In this document: positions 1 to 9,002 of the stretch, piece by piece | Layout: each line of letters opens with the position of its first letter | Numbering within the stretch: position 1 is the first letter of the stretch | Assembly (NCBI GenBank): GCA_019310425.1 | Contig: JAFDEI010000004.1 | Coordinates: 1 to 47,048 of the forward strand | Direction of reading: 5' to 3' | From: Deltaproteobacteria bacterium | Lineage (GTDB): Bacteria; Myxococcota_A; UBA9160; SMWR01 | Length of the DNA stretch: 47,048 nucleotides | Notes under the pieces: model-generated | The model's database searches: none | Told to the model about the DNA's origin: nothing | Seen by the model: the letters and a program-made list of their open reading frames with translations, nothing else | Translations under genes and position numbers: made by a program

Positions 1-85
1 CGGCGGCGGACAACTGCTGCGCGACCCGAGCGAGGTCGTCGCCGAGGCTGGAGTCGAGTTCGAATTCAGGCGGGGGGGACGCCAT
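1..85 (-). CDS. 5' end of an unidentified gene (partial, left edge)
   Basis: Only the first 28 codons lie in the window, beginning MASPPPEFELDSSLGDDLAR. The reading frame is supported by almost exclusively G/C third positions; the alternative ATG at position 90, which overlaps the rhomboid stop as TGATG, gives a Ser/Pro/Arg-rich shadow frame. The start lies 5 bases after the rhomboid stop codon, so the two genes are probably one minus-strand transcript. The short acidic, amphipathic N-terminus does not identify a family. Confidence 0.5.
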   Translation of the reverse strand, partial: MASPPPEFELDSSLGDDLARVAQQLSAA

Positions 86-89
86 GGCA

Positions 90-848
90 TCAGTGCACTC
101 TGTGGTCGTCGTCGCCGCCACCGCGGCGACGACGCGTTTCGTGCTCCTCGTATTCAACGGATCGCAGCTTCTGCCGCATGCGGTAGCGTTTCCAGCGGTA
201 CTTCATGTGGCCGAGCGACAACGACTGCGCGCCCGCGTGTCCCTTGCGCCGAAGGTAGAGCCAGCCCATCAAGACACCGCCGAGGTGGCCGATGTGGCTG
301 ATGCCGCCGCCGCCGAAGAACACGGTCATCAGGAACAGGCCGGGGATCAGCCAGATGGCGCGAAATGTGATGGGCGGGAAGATCAGCGCGATCACGCGGT
401 CGGGCCAGGTGAGGGAGTACGCCAGCAGTACGCCGTAGATTGCTCCCGAAGCTCCGACTGTGGGGATCAGCAGTGCCTGGGGGCTCAGGTTCATGATGAG
501 ATACGGCCAGGTCGCGATCACGAAGCCCGCACCGATTCCGCAGAATAGATAGAAGCTCAGGAATTTTCGCGGGCCCCAGGCCAGCGCGAGTGGTGAGCCG
601 AACATCCACAAGGCGAACATGTTCATCGCGAGGTGGCCCAGGCCTCCGTGCAGCCACATGTACGTGAACGGTTCCCAGAGGTGCCCGGCCTGCCACATAT
701 AGTACGGACGGACCGGACCGTATTCGGCAACCTGCGGAACCATGATCTGGAGTGCGAAGACCACCAGATTGGCGATCATCAAGTGCTGTACGATCGGCGG
801 CGTCAGCGCAGGGCCGAAGCTCGAGGTCTGGTATCCACGTCCGTGCAC
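90..848 (-). CDS. Rhomboid family intramembrane serine protease
   Basis: A polytopic inner-membrane protease expected to cleave transmembrane helices within the bilayer. The 252-residue product carries the rhomboid signatures: an early WLHGGLGHLAMNMFALW segment with the oxyanion-type Asn, the catalytic serine in GASGAIYG (about Ser134) and the catalytic His in SHIGHLGG (about His185), spread over roughly six hydrophobic segments, followed by a basic cytosolic tail rich in Arg and Glu. Two GTG starts are possible (854 and 848); an AAGGAG ribosome site lies 8 bases before the GTG at 848 but only 2 before 854, so 848 is preferred. It is followed closely by the unidentified edge gene. Substrate cannot be told from sequence. 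Confidence 0.9.
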   Translation of the reverse strand: MHGRGYQTSSFGPALTPPIVQHLMIANLVVFALQIMVPQVAEYGPVRPYYMWQAGHLWEPFTYMWLHGGLGHLAMNMFALWMFGSPLALAWGPRKFLSFYLFCGIGAGFVIATWPYLIMNLSPQALLIPTVGASGAIYGVLLAYSLTWPDRVIALIFPPITFRAIWLIPGLFLMTVFFGGGGISHIGHLGGVLMGWLYLRRKGHAGAQSLSLGHMKYRWKRYRMRQKLRSVEYEEHETRRRRGGGDDDHRVH

Positions 849-978
849 GAACACGTCTCCTTTGTGGCGGCTGCGACCGCGCCGGCGCTGCCGAACGCCG
901 CGGTGCTGGTCCGGAGCCGTCTGCGTTGTCGTCTGCTTCCCAAAGGCTGGCGGGACGGGCGCGAGATCCCACGGAGCC

Positions 979-998
979 TAGACAGCGTAAGCAGTCTA
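979..998 (-). terminator. Hairpin overlapping the stop of the LLM oxidoreductase gene
   Basis: An inverted repeat (TAGACTGC, loop TTAC, GCTGTCTA; one mismatch) begins at the stop codon of the flavin oxidoreductase gene. There is no T-tract after it, so it is only a weak candidate for a transcript end. Confidence 0.22.
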
Positions 999-1943
999 AG
1001 TGCGCGCGTCAACATCAGAATTCGATGGGGCAAGGGCTTCCATGAGGCGCCGCGCGCGCACGGCGTCGAGGCCGGACAGGTCGACGACGGGAAGTTCGAG
1101 CGACAGCTCGGCTGTGAGTTCGGACAGCCGGCGACGGCAGTCGGTCGCCTTGCCGACGACCAGGCTGGCGCGGACCTCGTCGTCGGGGAACTCGTCGAAC
1201 CAAGGGTTCAGTCGCCGGAATTCCGGCAGCGCGGCGGTGACATCGCCGGCCGGGTCGAGGCGCGTGAAGATCCACAGTGAGCGCCGAATCTCGTCGGGGT
1301 CGCGCCCCCGCTCCCGGCAGGCCTCGGCGAGAGTCGCGGCGGCCGCCGACACGTGCGCTGCGATCGGGGGCAGATTGACCTCCCAGATCTGCGCGTGGGC
1401 GGCGACGCGCCGCAACATCCGCGGCCCACGGGCTGCGATCGCGATCGGGATGGCACCGCCGGGCGGGATCGGTCGCACCCGAGCGCGCTCGAGCTGCACG
1501 TAGCGACCCGACCGCGTCACGGTTTCGCCGCGCCAGAGGCACTGCATGGCCTCGAGGGTCTCGTCGAGCAGGCGGATTCGCTCGCCGACGGGCAGATCGG
1601 GGAAGCCGAAGTTCGCGTCGTTGGGCCGGTCACCGGCCGCGATCACACAGCGCAGACGGCCGGGGGTCAGGCGTTCCGCGGTCGCGACGGCCTGCGCGAG
1701 CTGTGCGGCATTCCAGTGGTGGACCAGGCGAATCGAGCCGATCTGAATCCGCTCGGTGCGGGCGAGCAGCGCCATTGCGACGGTCCAGCCGTGCAGCACG
1801 TCGCGTTCGCTCTTCGAGGCGAGCATCGAGACATCGCCGTCGACGAAGGCAGCCGAGAAGCCGAGTTCTTCGGCGAGCCTGACCAACGCGAGCAGTTCTT
1901 CCCACGGATGCGTGTGCCAGGCGAACGCGACGCCGAGCTTCAT
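996..1943 (-). CDS. LLM-class flavin-dependent oxidoreductase
   Basis: A 315-residue member of the bacterial luciferase-like TIM-barrel family, which uses FMN or F420 to oxidise or reduce diverse small substrates. It opens with MKLGVAFAWH as beta strand 1, followed by the helix WEELLALVRLAEELGFSAAF. The typical internal motif RIQIGSIRLVHHWNAAQLAQAVAT (in two parts), GRLRCVIAAGD and the later GPRMLRRVA segment match the family layout. The frame is open further upstream to 2141 but that part is shadow sequence overlapping the Nudix gene; ATG at 1943 begins the conserved fold. It lies 25 bases downstream of the Nudix gene on the same strand. Cofactor (FMN or F420) and substrate are not decidable here. 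Confidence 0.85.
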   Translation of the reverse strand: MKLGVAFAWHTHPWEELLALVRLAEELGFSAAFVDGDVSMLASKSERDVLHGWTVAMALLARTERIQIGSIRLVHHWNAAQLAQAVATAERLTPGRLRCVIAAGDRPNDANFGFPDLPVGERIRLLDETLEAMQCLWRGETVTRSGRYVQLERARVRPIPPGGAIPIAIAARGPRMLRRVAAHAQIWEVNLPPIAAHVSAAAATLAEACRERGRDPDEIRRSLWIFTRLDPAGDVTAALPEFRRLNPWFDEFPDDEVRASLVVGKATDCRRRLSELTAELSLELPVVDLSGLDAVRARRLMEALAPSNSDVDART

Positions 1944-1968
1944 CCGAACCCGCCGAAGCCCGAGCCCA

Positions 1969-2490
1969 TCAGAGGCGACCCAGCTGGTGGGCGGCCTGCA
2001 GCAGCGCGAGCGCGCTCTTGGCGTCGTGGATGGCGCCGCTCCAGACCATGTCGATCGCGTCGCGGAGAGGCATCGGGACGAGCTCGATGACCTCGTCGTC
2101 CTGGGGTCGGTGCTCGACGGCTTCGAGATCGTGGCCTGCAAAGAGCCAGATGCGCTCGTCGGTGAAACCCGGCGAGGTCCAGATCGGGCCGAGTGCCTCG
2201 AGTCGGCCCGCGCGCTGCCCGGCCTCTTCTTCGAGCTCGCGCACCGCGCAGACTTCCGGGGTCTCGCCCGGGTCGAGCTTGCCGGCCGGCACCTCGAGGA
2301 TGCTGCCGCCGCAGGCGTGGCGGAACTGGCGAATCAGCAGCACCTCGTCTTCGGAGAGGAACGGCACCACGGCGGATGCGCCCGGGTGGCGCACCACGTC
2401 GAGCAGCAGCGTCTTGCCGTTCGGCAGTTCGACGCGCTCGCTGCTCACATTCACGGGCCAGCCGCGCTGGAGTTCGTGGTCGTCGTTCAT
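1969..2490 (-). CDS. Nudix hydrolase, ADP-ribose pyrophosphatase type
   Basis: A 173-residue Nudix hydrolase expected to cleave a nucleoside diphosphate sugar such as ADP-ribose into AMP and a sugar phosphate, using divalent metal. The Nudix box is complete: G-x5-E-x7-REL-x-EE-x-G within GKLDPGETPEVCAVRELEEE, preceded by the family's LLIRQFRHACGG and LEVPAGKL strand signature, and followed by the SPGFTDERI element typical of ADP-ribose and GDP-mannose hydrolases. ATG at 2490 is chosen over ATG at 2532 because a GGGTGGG element sits just upstream and the longer N-terminus is not conserved-looking. It is the first gene of the pair with the LLM oxidoreductase. Confidence 0.9.
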   Translation of the reverse strand: MNDDHELQRGWPVNVSSERVELPNGKTLLLDVVRHPGASAVVPFLSEDEVLLIRQFRHACGGSILEVPAGKLDPGETPEVCAVRELEEEAGQRAGRLEALGPIWTSPGFTDERIWLFAGHDLEAVEHRPQDDEVIELVPMPLRDAIDMVWSGAIHDAKSALALLQAAHQLGRL

Positions 2491-2541
2491 CGTCCCACCC
2501 GGTTTCGCTGGTATGAAGGATTTCGCTTGCATGAATGCGTC

Positions 2542-3234
2542 ATGCGGCCGAGATTAGCCGCCGCACAGGGCCGCTGCCCGGGAGGACCAGCCATCCACAA
2601 GCGCGAAGAACGCGGTGTAGTGATTCCGGTCGAGGGCGAAGAGCGAGTGCTCGAGGGGGTTCTGATCTCCGGTGTGGACGATGACGCGGTCGGGGCCGTG
2701 GTGGCGGCGCCGCATCCCGCCTATGGGGGCAGCATGGACTCTCCAGTCGTGCACGAAGTCGCGTATGCGGCCCGCACAGCGGGCCTGGCCTCGCTGCGAT
2801 TCAACTGGCGGGGAGTCGGGGGAAGCGGAGGGGTGGCGAGTTCCGAGTTCGCGGATGCGGATGCGGATTACTGCGCCGCACTGACGCAGCTGGGCGAGAC
2901 CGTGTCGGGCGTGATGGTGGCGGCGGGATATTCGTTCGGCGCCCTCGCGGCGGTGCGGAGTGCGGCGTCGGAGCCGCGCGTGCGCGCGCTGCTGCTCGTC
3001 GCGCCACCGGCCGCGATGCTGGACGTCGCTGCGCTATCGGCGTTTCCGGGTCGCATTACGGTTCTGGTGGGTGATGCCGATGCGATCGCGTCCGCGGCCG
3101 AGCTCGAGCGCATCGTTGACGCGCTGCCGCGCGCGAGCATCGACGTTGTCGATGATGCGGATCATTTCTTTGCGGTCGGGCTGGCGGAGGTGGGGCGACT
3201 CGCGGCGAAGTGCTTTGCGCGCTTTGAGTCCTAG
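2542..3234 (+). CDS. Alpha/beta hydrolase (COG2945-like)
   Basis: A small cytoplasmic alpha/beta hydrolase of about 230 residues. The oxyanion region APHPAYGGSMDSPVVHEVA is the characteristic HPHPxxGGxMDxxVV-type motif of this esterase-like family. The nucleophile elbow is GYSFGALAA (Ser), the acid is in LVGDADAIAS and the general base is the His in DDADHFFAVG. The N-terminal start is uncertain: ATG at 2542 has no ribosome site, while a GTG at 2620 would begin just before the conserved fold. A GGAGG at 2581-2585 precedes no standard start codon in frame. It is divergent from the Nudix gene and convergent with the PBP1A gene. Substrate unknown. Confidence 0.8.
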   Translation: MRPRLAAAQGRCPGGPAIHKREERGVVIPVEGEERVLEGVLISGVDDDAVGAVVAAPHPAYGGSMDSPVVHEVAYAARTAGLASLRFNWRGVGGSGGVASSEFADADADYCAALTQLGETVSGVMVAAGYSFGALAAVRSAASEPRVRALLLVAPPAAMLDVAALSAFPGRITVLVGDADAIASAAELERIVDALPRASIDVVDDADHFFAVGLAEVGRLAAKCFARFES

Positions 3235-3303
3235 ATTCGAAAGGTTGGTTGCGCTCTATCCGGAACGCGCCACGGCGGACGATCCACTCCCAAGGCGGAA
3301 CGT

Positions 3304-5874
3304 TCAGAAGTCGTCCATGCGTAGCAGTCGCCGGCCTTCCTGGGTGGTGCGCTCCACCTCCGCGCTCCTGGTCGGTGCGGTGCCGGGCAGGAAGGCTTCG
3401 AAGACGACGCCGCGGCTGTCGGGGCTTGCGAGCAGGCCCGTCTTGCGGTCGATGCGTGCGAACACGATCGGGTCGGGGACGTCGAAGTCGCGAATGCGCC
3501 GGCCCTTCATCGCCTCGCGCATGTAGTCGATCCAGATCGGCGCGGCCGCGCGGCCGCCGGTTTCCTTGTAGCCGAGCAGGTTCGTCTCATCGTGGCCGAC
3601 CCAGACACCGGTTACGATGTCGGGTGAGTAACCGACGAACCAGGCGTCGGCCTGTTCGTTGGTGGTCCCGGTCTTGCCCGCGAGCGGGCGGTTCAGCACG
3701 CGGAGGGTGCGCCCGGTGCCGTGCAGGTCTTCGACGACTGCGCGCAACAGCGAAGTCGACAGGTAGGCGAGCTCGGGGGAGATCAGCTGGTCGGGATCGT
3801 CGATCATCGGGTCGACGGGCGTGTCCGAATCGGCAGCCGCTGCGACGTCGATTATTGCTTTGCTCTTGGAATCATCCGGCACGTCGGGTGTGGGGGGAAC
3901 CATGCCGCCGAGCGGCAGGTTTTCGAGCAGCACTTCGCCGTTGCGGTCGCTGACCTTGCGGATGAAGGTCGGTGCACTGCGCCGGCCACCGTTCGCGTAC
4001 ACCGCGTAGGCGCGCGTCAGTTCGAAGAGCGACAAGGGGCTCGAGCCGAGTGCGAGCGACAGGTCGCGATTGAGCGGCGATTGGATACCGAGCATTCGCA
4101 CGTAGTCGATCACGACGTCGACGCCGACATCGCGGAACAAGTGCACGGTGGCGTTGTTGACCGACCGCGCGAGCGCGGAGCGCATCGTGATCGGGCCGAG
4201 GAATTTCCCCTTGTAGTTCCTCGGCCGCCAGACGAAGCCGGACTCGTCGTCGACGTATACCACCGGCCGGTCGTACAGGATCGATGCAGGCGTATAGCCG
4301 TGCATCAACGCCGCCGAGTAGATCAACGGCTTGAATGCAGAGCCCGGCTGGCGGCGCGCCTGGGTGACGCGGTTGAATTCACTCTCGGCGAAGTCGTAGC
4401 CGCCCACCATCGCGAGGACTTCATCGCTCGCGGTTTCGATCGAGAGCAGCGCGCTCTGTGCGACGGGCGCCTGGAATAGGTCGACGCGCAGCGGATCGCC
4501 GGGCTGTGCGGGCGCTTCGTCTTGCTTCGGTCGGTGTCGCTCGAACTTCGCGACATCGCCCACCGCGAAGATCGTTTCGATCGCGCGCACGCGCCGTGGG
4601 CTGGATTTGAGATCGGGTTCTCGGGCCCAGCTAGCGTCTGAAAGCAGGACCACCGCTTCGACGTCGGGAGCGAATTTCACGCGCGCGCTCTTGCTGCTCG
4701 GCGTGACGCTCGTAACCACGCCTTCGTAGAGGGTGTCGGCGGCGAGCGGCCCGTCATCGAGGGCGTCGAGGGCGAGCGTGCCATCATCGGTCGGGTCCAG
4801 GGCCTGCGTGTCGAGCCCGTTCGTCTCGGCCAGCCGTGCGGCTTCGGCCTCGACCTTCGACGGCTCGACGCGGCGCAACGGACCGCGATAGCCCTGGCGG
4901 CGATCGAGTGCGAGGATGCCCTTCCGCACCGCGGCGACGGCCGCTTCCTGGAGTTCGAGGTCGAGGGTGGTCTCGATCGTGAGGCCGCCCCGCAGCACCA
5001 GGTCGCTGCCGAACTCTTCGTACAACGCGCGCCGAACCTCTTCGGTGAAGTAGCCCGCTGCTCCTGCGTCGGCGAAATCGCGCGACTCGCTGAGGATCGG
5101 CGGTGTCTCGGCCGCGGCGTCGTAGCTGGCCTGATCGATCATGTCGTCGGCCAACATTCGCGCGAGTACGTACTGACGCCGCTTCTCGGCGGCCTCGGGG
5201 TGCGTCATCGGCGAGTAACGCGACGGAGCCTTGGGCAGCCCGGCCAACAGCGCGGCTTCGGAGACACCGAGCTCGCCGACAGTCTTGCCGAAGTAGGTCC
5301 GCGCGGCTTCACCGACCCCGTAGGCGCCGTGACCGAAGTAGATCTGGTTCAGGTAGAGGTAGAGGATTTCCTGTTTGGAGAAGGTCTTCTCGATCCGCCG
5401 TGCGAGGATCATCTCGCGGATCTTCCGCTTGTAGGTCCGTTCCGGAGTCAGCAGCAGACCTTTCACCATCTGCTGGGTGATGGTGCTCGCACCCTGGCGA
5501 GTTTCGCCGCCTGCGGCCAGGTTGACCCAGGCCGCGCGCAGGATCGACACGTAGTCGATCCCCGCGTGCTCGAAGAAGGCGCTGTCCTCACTGGCGATGA
5601 AGGCCTGAACCACGTGGTCCGGGATCTCGTCCATCGGGGCCAGGCTGCGTCGCTCGACGTAGTACTCGCCGATCGGCCGCCCGTCGCGGTCGAACACCCG
5701 GCTCGTGAGCGCGGGCTCGTAATCGCGTACATCGCGCAAGTCGGGCAGGTCCGCGACCAGCGAGCGGTAGAAGAGGAAGGCTCCGGCGAGGCCCACCACG
5801 GCGCTCAGGAAGGCGGCCGCGAGCAGGATCCTGAACCCTCTCGATCTGATTGCGCTACCGCTTCGGCTCGGCAT
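3304..5874 (-). CDS. mrcA: Penicillin-binding protein 1A (bifunctional transglycosylase/transpeptidase)
   Basis: An 856-residue class A PBP that polymerises lipid II into glycan strands and cross-links the peptides on the periplasmic face. One N-terminal membrane anchor lies at about residues 14-36. The GT51 domain has its catalytic Glu in IASEDSAFFEH (Glu96), then GASTITQQ, RKIREMILARRIEK and NQIYFGHGAYGV. The transpeptidase domain has SxxK in PGSAFKP (Ser512), SVNN as the SxN motif and KTGTT (Lys734). Between them is an insert carrying an OB-like region, as in proteobacterial PBP1A, and the length matches that group. The start lies 12 bases from the divergent gshB start, so each promoter would have to lie within the other gene or the gap. 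The function call is firm; 1A versus another class A form is by layout. Confidence 0.93.
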   Translation of the reverse strand: MPSRSGSAIRSRGFRILLAAAFLSAVVGLAGAFLFYRSLVADLPDLRDVRDYEPALTSRVFDRDGRPIGEYYVERRSLAPMDEIPDHVVQAFIASEDSAFFEHAGIDYVSILRAAWVNLAAGGETRQGASTITQQMVKGLLLTPERTYKRKIREMILARRIEKTFSKQEILYLYLNQIYFGHGAYGVGEAARTYFGKTVGELGVSEAALLAGLPKAPSRYSPMTHPEAAEKRRQYVLARMLADDMIDQASYDAAAETPPILSESRDFADAGAAGYFTEEVRRALYEEFGSDLVLRGGLTIETTLDLELQEAAVAAVRKGILALDRRQGYRGPLRRVEPSKVEAEAARLAETNGLDTQALDPTDDGTLALDALDDGPLAADTLYEGVVTSVTPSSKSARVKFAPDVEAVVLLSDASWAREPDLKSSPRRVRAIETIFAVGDVAKFERHRPKQDEAPAQPGDPLRVDLFQAPVAQSALLSIETASDEVLAMVGGYDFAESEFNRVTQARRQPGSAFKPLIYSAALMHGYTPASILYDRPVVYVDDESGFVWRPRNYKGKFLGPITMRSALARSVNNATVHLFRDVGVDVVIDYVRMLGIQSPLNRDLSLALGSSPLSLFELTRAYAVYANGGRRSAPTFIRKVSDRNGEVLLENLPLGGMVPPTPDVPDDSKSKAIIDVAAAADSDTPVDPMIDDPDQLISPELAYLSTSLLRAVVEDLHGTGRTLRVLNRPLAGKTGTTNEQADAWFVGYSPDIVTGVWVGHDETNLLGYKETGGRAAAPIWIDYMREAMKGRRIRDFDVPDPIVFARIDRKTGLLASPDSRGVVFEAFLPGTAPTRSAEVERTTQEGRRLLRMDDF

Positions 5875-5886
5875 GGAGAATTCTTG

Positions 5887-6873
5887 ATGACACAGCGCTT
5901 GCGATCCATGGGCTTCGTGATGGATTCACTCGAATCGATCGACATCGAGGCGGACACCACCTTCGTGTTGATGCTCGAGGCCCAGCGGCGCGGCCATCGG
6001 GTCTTCTTCATCGACCCGGCGGACCTCGGGGTCGAGGCCGGTTGCGCGGTTGCCACCGCGGTTCCAGTGACGCTGCAGCGCGAGCAGGGTCACCACGCGG
6101 AGACCGGCCCCGCCCGTTTCGTCGCGCTCGACGATGAGTTCGACGTGATCTTCCAACGCAAGGATCCACCGGTCGATTCGGACTACGTCACCGCCACCCA
6201 GATCCTCGCGCTCTGCCGTCGCTGCCGCGTTCTCAACCGGCCGCAGTCGCTCCTGGCTGCCAACGAGAAGCTCTATACGCTGCACTTCCAGGAGCTGATG
6301 GCCGAGACGACGGTGACTCGCAAGATCCCGCAACTATTGGCTTTCATGGACAAGCTGGGCGGCGAGATGATCCTGAAGCCGCTCGACGGCAAGGGCGGCG
6401 AGGGCATCTTCCTGCTGCGCCGCGACGACCGGAATCTGAACTCGATCCTGGAGCAGTCGACCGGATTCGAGACCCGCTGGGTGATGGCGCAGCGCTACCT
6501 GCCGGAAGTGCGGCACGGCGACAAACGCATCCTGTTGCTCGACGGAGATCCGATCGGTGCCGTGCTGCGAGTTCCGGCGGATCACGAAGTGAGGTCAAAT
6601 CTCCACGTCGGGGGGCGTCCAGAGCGGGCCGAACTCGATGCCGACGACCGGCGGATCATCGACACGCTGCGCCCTGCCCTGCGTCGCGACGGCTTCTTCT
6701 TCGTCGGAATCGACGTCATCGGAGGCTTCCTGACCGAGGTCAACGTGACGAGCCCGACGGGCGTCCAGGAGATCAACCGCCTCGAGGATCGCCGCGTCGA
6801 GGCGGAAATCCTCGACGCTGTCGAAGTCCTGCTCGACGGGAAATCGCCAGAAACTCGCAATTTCGGCACCTAA
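5887..6873 (+). CDS. gshB: Glutathione synthetase
   Basis: An ATP-grasp ligase (328 residues) joining gamma-glutamylcysteine and glycine to make glutathione in the cytosol. N-terminal residues show the family's MDSLESIDIEADTTFVLMLE pattern, in which the enzyme recalls its substrate site. The NRPQSLLAANEKLY segment, ATP-grasp strand EMILKPLDGKGGEGIFLL, the RYLPEV and GDKRILLLDG stretch and the C-terminal metal-binding TEVNVTSPTGVQEI are all diagnostic for GshB. Start ATG at 5887 has a GGAGA ribosome site 7 bases upstream. No gshA is visible nearby. It is divergent from mrcA and is followed by a 157-base gap holding a probable promoter for the next gene. Confidence 0.95.
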   Translation: MTQRLRSMGFVMDSLESIDIEADTTFVLMLEAQRRGHRVFFIDPADLGVEAGCAVATAVPVTLQREQGHHAETGPARFVALDDEFDVIFQRKDPPVDSDYVTATQILALCRRCRVLNRPQSLLAANEKLYTLHFQELMAETTVTRKIPQLLAFMDKLGGEMILKPLDGKGGEGIFLLRRDDRNLNSILEQSTGFETRWVMAQRYLPEVRHGDKRILLLDGDPIGAVLRVPADHEVRSNLHVGGRPERAELDADDRRIIDTLRPALRRDGFFFVGIDVIGGFLTEVNVTSPTGVQEINRLEDRRVEAEILDAVEVLLDGKSPETRNFGT

Positions 6874-6888
6874 ATGCCCGATTAAGCA

Positions 6889-6917
6889 TTGACACTGGGA
6901 ATTGCCGGTCCGATCAT
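6889..6917 (+). promoter_or_regulatory. Candidate sigma-70 promoter for the H1-like gene
   Basis: A perfect TTGACA (6889-6894) is followed after 17 bases by GATCAT (6912-6917), which matches four of six -10 positions. A start of transcription near 6924 would leave a leader of about 107 bases before the ATG at 7031. It lies immediately after the gshB stop, in the only gap before the basic repeat protein. Confidence 0.45.
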
Positions 6918-7030
6918 TGCCGTCGGTGGGCGCCCCTCGCCCCGCATGCAGCCTCCTCCAAACAGGCCTCCGCATCCGCGCCTCCTCTCCCCTCGCGCGG
7001 AAAACGACACGCACATTTGGGAGAAGCTCC

Positions 7031-7420
7031 ATGGCCACAGTCGTCGAGAAGACGGGAATCCGACGGGAAAAGGGTTGGTTGTATTTCCTCGACAAACGAG
7101 GAGATGTGAGTCGCGCACGCATGGCGCGTGGCGGCGGCAAGGTGGTGAAGGGACGCGAGAAGGTCGTCCGTCTCGGTATCGACCGTGAGGAAGGCTTTCT
7201 CTACTTCATCGACAAGAAGGGTCACGTCGCCAAGGTGAAGATGAAGCGCACGACGGCGCGCAAGAAGCCGGCCAAGAGCAAGACGACGTCGCGCGCCCGC
7301 ACGGCCGCCCGACGCAAGCCGGCCGCGAAGAAGAAGTCGGCTCGCAAGAAGAGTGGACGCACAACGGCACGCAAGAAGACGGCAAGTCGGACGGCGGCAA
7401 AGAAGCGCGCCCGTCGCTGA
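7031..7420 (+). CDS. Two-repeat protein with histone-H1-like basic tail
   Basis: A 129-residue, extremely basic protein. Its N-terminal half has two copies of a 23-residue unit at residues 9-31 and 49-71, spaced exactly 40 residues, with consensus G-I-x-R-E-x-G-[WF]-L-Y-F-[LI]-D-K-[RK]-G-x-V and ending in Met. Residues 72-129 are a Lys/Ala/Arg/Thr/Ser tail with many AxKK and RKK blocks, like bacterial histone H1-like and AlgP-type tails that bind nucleic acid. I infer DNA or RNA binding through the tail; the job of the YF-DK-G repeats is unknown. It has its own candidate promoter upstream and a strong hairpin after the stop, so it is probably a single-gene transcript. The ATG at 7031 begins the conserved part. 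Confidence 0.85.
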   Translation: MATVVEKTGIRREKGWLYFLDKRGDVSRARMARGGGKVVKGREKVVRLGIDREEGFLYFIDKKGHVAKVKMKRTTARKKPAKSKTTSRARTAARRKPAAKKKSARKKSGRTTARKKTASRTAAKKRARR

Positions 7421-7434
7421 GCGCTTCGGCATTG

Positions 7435-7467
7435 GCGGGTCCGGCGGGCTTCGCCCGTCGGACCCGC
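7435..7467 (+). terminator. Strong GC hairpin after the H1-like gene
   Basis: A 14-bp stem (GCGGGTCCGGCGGG pairing with CCCGTCGGACCCGC, one G-T pair) encloses a CTTCG loop. It lies 14 bases after the stop of the basic repeat gene and 60 bases before the response regulator start. There is only a short T-containing run after it, so an intrinsic terminator is likely but not certain. Confidence 0.6.
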
Positions 7468-7526
7468 AACCGTTTCGAGTGCTCGCGCTACAATCCGCAA
7501 GTGGACCTTTCTTTGAACTTCGCTTC

Positions 7527-9002
7527 GTGACCGACGCCAGTGCCATCAGGGGTGCGCGTCCGGATACAGGCGCTCGCTCGTACGGGATCCTGATCGTCGA
7601 CGACGAGCCCGCGATCCTCGAGTCGCTCGAGCTGACTCTCGGATCCGACTACCGCGTCCACACCGCCGAGAGCGGCGAAGCTGGACTCGCGATTCTCGAA
7701 CGAGAGAAGATCGCGCTGATCATCTCGGACCAGGTCCTGCCTTCGATGAGCGGTGTCGAGTTTCTCGAGAAGGCAATCGAAGCCGCCCCGCACGCGATCC
7801 GCATGATGCTCACGGGTTACGCAGACATCGGTTCGATGTCTCGCGCGATCAACGAAGGCCGCATCTACCGCTTCATCACGAAGCCGTGGGAGCCCGAAGA
7901 GGTGCGGCTCAATGTCCGGCGCGCGCTCGAGGCCTTTGAGCTCGCGACGGAAAACACGCAGCTCACCGCCGCGCTCGCGGACGCGAACGAGCGGCTTCGA
8001 GCCGAGAACCTCTTCCTGCGGCGTGAGGTCGAACGCCGTTACGGATTCGACAAGATCATCGCGACCAGCCGCGCCATGGACCGGGTCTTCGATGTGATGG
8101 AGAAGGTCTCCGAGACCGATGCGACGGTGCTGATCGTCGGTGAGACGGGCACCGGCAAGGACCTCGTCGCACGCGCGATCCACTACAGCGGCCGCCGCAA
8201 GGATGCGCGCTTCGTGGCTCAAAACTGCGCTGCCCTGCCCGATACGCTGCTCGAAAGCGAGTTGTTCGGTCACATGCGTGGGGCGTTTACGGGCGCGCAC
8301 GCGGACAAAAAGGGCCTGTTCGAGGTGGCGGATCGTGGCACGATCTTCCTCGACGAAGTCGCCGAGATGCATCCCGGTATGCAGGTCCGACTGCTGCGGG
8401 TGCTGCAGGACGGCGAGATCCGTCCGCTGGGTTCGTCCGAGACCCGAACCGCGGACGTACGCGTGATTGCTGCGACCAACCGCGACCTGCGCAAGGACGT
8501 CGAGGAGGGCCGTTTCAGGGAGGACCTCTACTACCGACTGCGGGTGGTGGAGATCGACCTGCCACCGTTGCGCGAGCGCAAGACCGATATCCCGCTGCTC
8601 GCGCACCACTTCCTCGACATCGCGAACGGCAAGATGGGTCGCAAGATCCAGGGGTTCACGAACGCGGCGATCGATCGCCTGGTTGCCCACGAGTGGAGTG
8701 GCAACGTGCGAGAGCTCGAGAACGAGATCGAGCGCACGGTCGCCCTCGCGGGAAACGAGTCTGCGATCAGCGTCGACATGCTGTCGGAGCACATCCGCGG
8801 TGCGACGCCTGCGATGAACGTCTCTCCCGAAGCGTTCGCGGGTGATATTGCGCTGTCGGAAGCAGTGGACGCGCTGAAGCGCAACATGATCCTGTCTGCA
8901 CTCGCCGAGACCGGCAGCAAGACGCGCGCGGCGGAACGCCTCGGAATTCCGCGCCAGTCGCTGCAGAAAATGATGAAGCGACTCGCTCTCAACGACTCCT
9001 GA
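7527..9002 (+). CDS. Sigma-54-dependent response regulator (NtrC family)
   Basis: A 491-residue activator of sigma-54 promoters. The receiver domain (about residues 15-135) has the acidic pair in LIVDDEPA, the phospho-acceptor Asp in [11 protein letters not shown], the conserved Thr in MMLTGYAD and the Lys in FITKPWEP. A coiled linker follows, with [18 protein letters not shown]. The AAA domain has Walker A GETGTGKD, the sigma-54 contact loop GAFTGA, Walker [12 protein letters not shown] and the REDLYYRL arginine-finger region. The C-terminal Fis-type helix-turn-helix is [23 protein letters not shown] at 7527 is the only start fitting a normal receiver N-terminus; no clear ribosome site precedes it. 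No partner kinase is adjacent, so the signal is unknown. Confidence 0.92.
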   Translation: MTDASAIRGARPDTGARSYGILIVDDEPAILESLELTLGSDYRVHTAESGEAGLAILEREKIALIISDQVLPSMSGVEFLEKAIEAAPHAIRMMLTGYADIGSMSRAINEGRIYRFITKPWEPEEVRLNVRRALEAFELATENTQLTAALADANERLRAENLFLRREVERRYGFDKIIATSRAMDRVFDVMEKVSETDATVLIVGETGTGKDLVARAIHYSGRRKDARFVAQNCAALPDTLLESELFGHMRGAFTGAHADKKGLFEVADRGTIFLDEVAEMHPGMQVRLLRVLQDGEIRPLGSSETRTADVRVIAATNRDLRKDVEEGRFREDLYYRLRVVEIDLPPLRERKTDIPLLAHHFLDIANGKMGRKIQGFTNAAIDRLVAHEWSGNVRELENEIERTVALAGNESAISVDMLSEHIRGATPAMNVSPEAFAGDIALSEAVDALKRNMILSALAETGSKTRAAERLGIPRQSLQKMMKRLALNDS

